64,000 nucleotides of DNA from Streptomyces deccanensis (lineage in GTDB: Bacteria; Actinomycetota; Actinomycetes; Streptomycetales; Streptomycetaceae). The notes under the pieces are model-generated. The model was given only the letters and a program-made list of their open reading frames with translations. It made no database searches and had not been told where the DNA came from. Below, one piece after another: positions 60,376 through 64,000 of this stretch. The translations under genes and the position numbers were made by a program. Every line of letters starts with the position of its first letter. Positions within the stretch are counted from its first letter, which is position 1. The stretch is taken from the NCBI RefSeq assembly GCF_022385335.1, contig NZ_CP092431.1, positions 9,548,001 through 9,612,000 on the forward strand. Reading direction: 5' to 3'.

Positions 60376-60987
60376 ATGCGCGAGCTCGTGTACTACATCG
60401 CCTCAAGCCTCGACGGCTTCATCGCCGGACCGGACGGCGCGGACCCCACCGGCCCCGACGGCTTCTGGCCGGTCGCACCGGACTACGTCCGGCACCTGGC
60501 CACCACGTACCCCGAGACCCTGCCCGCCGGGGCCCGCGAGGCACTGGGCGTCACGGCCGAGGGCACCCACTTCGACACCGTCCTCGAAGGCCGCAAGAGC
60601 TACGAGATCGGCCTGGCGGCCGGAGTCCCGGACGCCTATCCGCACCTGCGTCACCTCGTCTTCTCGCGGACGCTCACCGAGGCGCCCGCCCCGGCGGTGG
60701 AACTCGTCGCCGACGACCCGGTGGCGCGGGTCCGTGAGCTCAAGCGGGAGGACGGCAAGGACATCTGGCTGCTCGGCGGAGCCCGACTGGCGGGCGCCCT
60801 CTACCCGGAGATCGACCGGCTGATCGTCAAGCTCAGCCCCCTCACCCTCGGCGCCGGCATACCGCTGTTCTCCCGCGGCGGGGCCTTCGACCCCCGCCTG
60901 TGGCAGCTCACCGACCACACCGCGCTGGAGAGCGGCGTTCTCTTCCTCACCTACCACCGCGCCCCCGATTCCGGGGCGCGGGCATGA
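60376..60987 (+). CDS. RibD C-terminal/dihydrofolate reductase-like protein
   Basis: 203 residues: MRELVYYIASSLDGFIAGPDGA at the N-terminus, VLEGRKSYEIGL, HLVFSRTL and DIWLLGGARLAGALYPEIDRLIVKLSPLTLG are typical of the RibD C-terminal family. Likely an NADPH reductase of unknown substrate. It follows the VOC gene by 47 bp on the same strand, so it is likely under the same TetR control. Confidence 0.87.
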   Translation: MRELVYYIASSLDGFIAGPDGADPTGPDGFWPVAPDYVRHLATTYPETLPAGAREALGVTAEGTHFDTVLEGRKSYEIGLAAGVPDAYPHLRHLVFSRTLTEAPAPAVELVADDPVARVRELKREDGKDIWLLGGARLAGALYPEIDRLIVKLSPLTLGAGIPLFSRGGAFDPRLWQLTDHTALESGVLFLTYHRAPDSGARA

Positions 60988-61294
60988 ACGCCGTGCCGCG
61001 TGGTCGAGGCCGCTCGACGGAACGGGGGCACGACGTGCATCCGACGGAAGCCGTACTCGTCGACGGGTCGGCCGACGCGCACCGTCGGCGGGACCGCCCA
61101 ACGTCGGTCCGTCGGCGGGATCGCCCAACGTCGGTCCGTCGGCGGGGCCGCCCAACGCCGGTAGGCACATCTCCTGACGCCGCGTTCACCCGGCCGCGGC
61201 GGCGCGGGTGCGGACACCGGCGGGACGGGAGACCCTGGCCTCGGCCGACGGCCCGCACCTGCCCGCCCGCGCCGAGGCCCCGAGGAGAACGACC
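60988..61294. repeat. 307-bp gap with 27-bp tandem repeats
   Basis: Three 27-bp units at 61084-61110, 61111-61137 and 61138-61164 share GTCGGCGGG-CCGCCCAACG with few changes. All six frames across the array are open or nearly so, giving nine-residue repeats such as RRWAIPPTD on the minus strand, but no frame has a good start site or homologous sequence. I see no gene here; the repeats may be a minisatellite in the upstream region of the hydrolase gene. Confidence 0.8.
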
Positions 61295-62218
61295 ATGACC
61301 GGACCGGCCGACGAACCCGCGCACCAGGTACGCGGGATCACCCTGGACGCGGCGGGGCTGCCGCTCTCCGCGCTGGTCAGCGAGCCGCCCAGCGGCTCCC
61401 CGCGCGCCGTCGTGGTCGCGGTGCACGGCGGCGGCATGAACGCGGGCTACTTCGACTGCCGGGCCCACCCCCAGCAGTCGCTGCTCACGCTGGGGGCGAG
61501 CCTCGGCCACACCGTCCTGGCCGTGGACCGGCCCGGCTACCGGCACTCCGCCGCCCGGCTCCCCGAGGGGCAGGGGCTCGCGGACCAGGCCGTGTCGCTG
61601 CGCGCGGCGCTGCGCGACTTCGCCGCCCACCACGACACGGGAGCCGGACTGTTCCTGCTCGCCCACTCCTACGGCGGCAAGGTGGCCCTCACCACGGCCG
61701 CCGACCCCGGCCTGCCGCGCCTGCTCGGGATCGACATCTCCGGCTGCGGCCATCTGTACGCCGTCGAGCCGCACGAGCTGCCCACCGCTTCCGATCGCGG
61801 CCGCCTGCGCAGGAGTTGGGGGCCGCTGAGCCTCTACCCCTCGGGCACTTTCCGGGAGAGCGGTTCGATCGTCGAGCCCGTGCCCGCCCTGGAACGGGCC
61901 GAGCTGGCCCGCTGGCCGCTGCTCTTCCGCTCCACCGCGCCCCGCGTCCGCGTGCCGGTACGGCTGACCTTCGCCGAGCACGAGGCCTGGTGGCGCCATG
62001 ACGACGAGGCGCTCACCGATCTCGCCGCGCACTTCACGGCCGCCCCGCGGGTGTGCGTCGAGCGTCAACCGGGGGCCGGACACAACATCAGCCTCGGACG
62101 GGCCGCCCGCGCCTACCATCTGCGGGCACTCGCGTTCCTCGAGGACTGCCTGGTGGCCGGCGAGACGGCCCCCTCACCCCGACCCGTTCAGCCCCGGCCG
62201 TCCACCGTGGCCTCCTGA
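61295..62218 (+). CDS. Alpha/beta hydrolase
   Basis: 307 residues. HGGGMNAGYFDCRAHPQQSLL forms the oxyanion region, the nucleophile is Ser in LLAHSYGGKVALTTA, and the His is in GAGHNISLGRAA. No signal peptide. It looks like a thioesterase or esterase-type hydrolase with no definable substrate. GAGGAG lies seven bases before the ATG at 61295. Confidence 0.82.
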   Translation: MTGPADEPAHQVRGITLDAAGLPLSALVSEPPSGSPRAVVVAVHGGGMNAGYFDCRAHPQQSLLTLGASLGHTVLAVDRPGYRHSAARLPEGQGLADQAVSLRAALRDFAAHHDTGAGLFLLAHSYGGKVALTTAADPGLPRLLGIDISGCGHLYAVEPHELPTASDRGRLRRSWGPLSLYPSGTFRESGSIVEPVPALERAELARWPLLFRSTAPRVRVPVRLTFAEHEAWWRHDDEALTDLAAHFTAAPRVCVERQPGAGHNISLGRAARAYHLRALAFLEDCLVAGETAPSPRPVQPRPSTVAS

Positions 62219-62339
62219 CGCGATCCGCACTGTTCGTATTCACACTCATGAACATTGCCCATGTGGGTGTACTTCACCGGAGCCCCTGTGCAACGCTCGG
62301 TCAACTCCTTTCTCCCACTGCACAGTTGGAGGCCCGGAC

Positions 62340-63599
62340 ATGAGTGTTTCCCGACGGGGTGTGCTGGCCACGGCTGCCGGAGCCGCACTGGTGGGCTCCA
62401 CGACGACAGCGACAGCGGCAACGACAGCATCAGCGGCTACGACGACCACGGCTGCCGACGGAGGCCGGAGCCCCCTGCCCGACCCCCACACGCTCCGCGA
62501 GGCCGCCGACTTCGCCGTCGACAGGATCCGCACGGTCGCGCCCCGGGTGACCGCCTTCCCGGTCGGGACGAAGTTCGAGAAGTGGGTCTACTCGCAGAAC
62601 GGCGACTGGGTCGGCGGCTTCTGGCCGGGCACGCTGTGGATGGCGTGGCTGCACACCGGGGACGACGCCTTCCGCTCCTGGGCCCAGGCGTCGGCGGAGA
62701 AGCTGGCGCCCCGGCAGCACGACACGGGCACCCACGACCTCGGCTTCCTCTTCTACCCGTCGTGGGTCACCGCCTGGCGGCTGACCGGCGACGAGAAGTG
62801 GCGGACCGGCGCCGTACGGGCCGCCGACTCGCTGATCCAGCGGTACAACCCGCGCGGCCGGTTCATCCGCGCCTGGGGCGCGCTGACCGAACCGAGGAAC
62901 GCGGGCCGGGTCATCATCGACACGATGATGAACCTCGACCTGCTCGCCTTCGCGAGCCGGCAGACCGGCGACCCGAAGTACCTGGACATCGCCGTCGAGC
63001 ACGCGAGGACCACGCAGCGGGTGTTCCCGCGCCCGGACGGCTCCACCCCGCACGTGTTCGACTTCGACCCGGACACGGGCGCGCCCATCGGTCCCAACAC
63101 CGTGCAGGGCTACAGCCCCACGTCGTGCTGGGCCCGGGGGCAGGCATGGGGACTGTACGGATTCACCACGATGTACCGCCGGACCGGCGACGGAGAGTTC
63201 CTCGCCACCGCACGCCGGCTCGCGGACTACGCGGTGCGGTCCCTCACCCCGGACCACGTCCCGGTGTGGGACTACCGGGCGCCGCAGCACCCCCACGACA
63301 TCAAGGACGCGTCGGCCGGTGCGATCACCGCCTGCGGACTGCTCGACCTGGCCGCCGCCACCGGCACACGCGCGTACCGCGACGTCGCGCTGCGCCTCCT
63401 CGGCGCGCTGGCGAGGACCTGCCTGACCAGGGAATCGACCCGCGCGGAGGCGGTCGTGGCTCGCTGCACCCGCCACCGCCCGAACGAGGACGGCATCGAG
63501 ATCTCCCTCCCGTACGCCGACTACTACCTGCTCGAAGGCATCCTGCGCGTGCTGCGCCCGCGCGCCGTCGACCGCGCGATCGACCTGTCCACGGTCTGA
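62340..63599 (+). CDS. Exported GH88 unsaturated glucuronyl hydrolase
   Basis: 419 residues. Tat-like signal (VSRRGVLATAAGAALVGS) with a Thr/Ala-rich linker. The alpha/alpha barrel carries NGDWVGGFWPGTLW (D89), VIIDTMMNLDLLAFAS (D194), and GYSPTSCWARGQAWGLYGF, all GH88 hallmarks; D89 and D194 correspond to the two catalytic acids by position. It removes 4,5-unsaturated uronic acid produced by polysaccharide lyases from plant or animal glycans. GGAGG six bases before the ATG. Confidence 0.9.
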   Translation: MSVSRRGVLATAAGAALVGSTTTATAATTASAATTTTAADGGRSPLPDPHTLREAADFAVDRIRTVAPRVTAFPVGTKFEKWVYSQNGDWVGGFWPGTLWMAWLHTGDDAFRSWAQASAEKLAPRQHDTGTHDLGFLFYPSWVTAWRLTGDEKWRTGAVRAADSLIQRYNPRGRFIRAWGALTEPRNAGRVIIDTMMNLDLLAFASRQTGDPKYLDIAVEHARTTQRVFPRPDGSTPHVFDFDPDTGAPIGPNTVQGYSPTSCWARGQAWGLYGFTTMYRRTGDGEFLATARRLADYAVRSLTPDHVPVWDYRAPQHPHDIKDASAGAITACGLLDLAAATGTRAYRDVALRLLGALARTCLTRESTRAEAVVARCTRHRPNEDGIEISLPYADYYLLEGILRVLRPRAVDRAIDLSTV

Positions 63600-63600
63600 G

Positions 63601-63660
63601 CGCCACCCCGCCCCGCCACGACGCCACCCCGCCCCGCCACGACGCCACCCCGCCGCGCCG
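63601..63660. repeat. 21-bp tandem repeats after GH88 gene
   Basis: Two identical units CGCCACCCCGCCCCGCCACGA (63601-63621, 63622-63642) and a third partial one start right after the GH88 stop codon. The whole tract is C-rich and has no obvious stem. Confidence 0.85.
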
Positions 63661-63815
63661 CCGCCCCGACGGCCCACCGACCCGTTCGCCGCACCTGTCG
63701 CCCACGTTCGGGTGTACGGCTCGGGCCCGCGTTGCGGTCGGCCGCCGGGTTCGGAAGATGGGGCCGGGCCTCACCGGGCGCGTCGACCGACGCGGGTGAG
63801 CGGGAGGAGCCCGAC

Positions 63816-64000
63816 ATGCCCGCAGTGCATGCCGAAGTGCCGGTCCTGATCGTCGGCGGCGGGCCGGTCGGCCTCACCGCCCGCGCCCTCCTCGAACGCT
63901 GGGGCGTGCGCGCCCTGCACAACTGGGCCTCGTACTCGGCGTCGCCCACGCCTCCACCGCGGTCCTCACCGAGAACGGCGGCCCACCCGAGCCACGCGAC
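63816..64000 (+). pseudogene. FAD-dependent monooxygenase, internally deleted remnant
   Basis: GGGAGGAGC precedes ATG 63816. The first 28 codons read MPAVHAEVPVLIVGGGPVGLTARALLERWG, in pieces the FAD GxGxxG beta-alpha-beta of PheA/TfdB-type monooxygenases. Then the frame becomes unrelated (ALHNWASYSASPTPPP). In the next frame the DNA reads QLGLVLGVAHASTAVLTENG, similar to the segment that follows the FAD domain near residue 400 in such enzymes. So a large internal deletion with frame loss seems to have joined the two ends. The gene continues past the window. Confidence 0.5.

Noticed and set aside
61084..61164. CRISPR-like array
   Set aside because: Repeats are directly adjacent without spacers and no cas genes are present.
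1..64000. tRNA, rRNA, insertion sequence or integrase
   Set aside because: No cloverleaf-like sequence, rRNA segment, transposase motif or terminal inverted repeat pair was found by eye.

Overview
The window is high-GC DNA (GC-rich third codon positions, many GTG starts and one TTG start, Tat and lipoprotein exports, ECF sigma and LacI/TetR/IclR regulators, a mycothiol-type maleylpyruvate isomerase). It reads as a chromosomal accessory or arm-type region of a Streptomyces or close relative. No rRNA, tRNA, CRISPR array, transposase or integrase was seen.

Layout. 1-5.5 kb: end of a small DUF1801-like gene, a PNPOx-fold protein, a large LuxR-type regulator with an NTPase domain, and a DEAD-box RNA helicase with a structured leader. 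5.6-11.4 kb (minus strand): a five-gene, mostly overlapping operon for gamma-resorcylate (2,6-dihydroxybenzoate): decarboxylase, resorcinol hydroxylase, MFS importer, maleylacetate reductase and hydroxyquinol dioxygenase, with a divergent IclR regulator. 12.6-22.2 kb: a PaaX-type regulator divergent from a seven-gene operon that matches the CoA-dependent salicylate route (salicylyl-CoA 5-hydroxylase, acyl-CoA synthetase, salicylyl-AMP ligase, gentisate dioxygenase, fumarylpyruvate hydrolase, maleylpyruvate isomerase). It ends in a plant methyl-salicylate-esterase-like hydrolase. Together about 16 kb serves degradation of ortho-hydroxylated benzoates of plant type.

22.3-24.4 kb: a two-gene RNA repair operon (T4 RNA ligase 1-like plus a polynucleotide kinase-phosphatase). 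24.5-33.5 kb: single genes (serine hydrolase, ComB-like phosphatase, alpha-carbonic anhydrase, acyltransferase, alpha/beta hydrolase, SUKH-like protein) and an antibiotic-resistance-type ABC-F ATPase behind a probable leaderless 7-residue leader peptide and a hairpin covering its Shine-Dalgarno site. A DUF2975/XRE/HAD trio follows.

33.7-42.4 kb (minus strand): a LacI-controlled glycan locus with a sugar ABC importer, GH42 beta-galactosidase and a secreted sialidase-fold lectin protein. 42.6-46.7 kb: an amidohydrolase and an APC permease with a divergent TetR. 46.8-49.5 kb: acetyltransferases, a DUF5959 protein and an orphan gene. 49.7-54.5 kb: LacI regulator and exported GH78 rhamnosidase around a 22-bp perfect palindrome. 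54.6-59.2 kb: ECF sigma, anti-sigma and ABC exporter operon. 59.2-61 kb: TetR divergent from VOC and DHFR-like genes with two matching operators. 61.3-64 kb: alpha/beta hydrolase, GH88 unsaturated glucuronyl hydrolase, and a decayed FAD monooxygenase at the edge.

The most unusual items are the methyl-salicylate-esterase-like gene closing a salicylate operon, the leader-peptide architecture of the ABC-F gene, the RNA repair pair, and the paired TetR operators. All functions are inferred from sequence features read by eye and from knowledge of the families; no database search was run.
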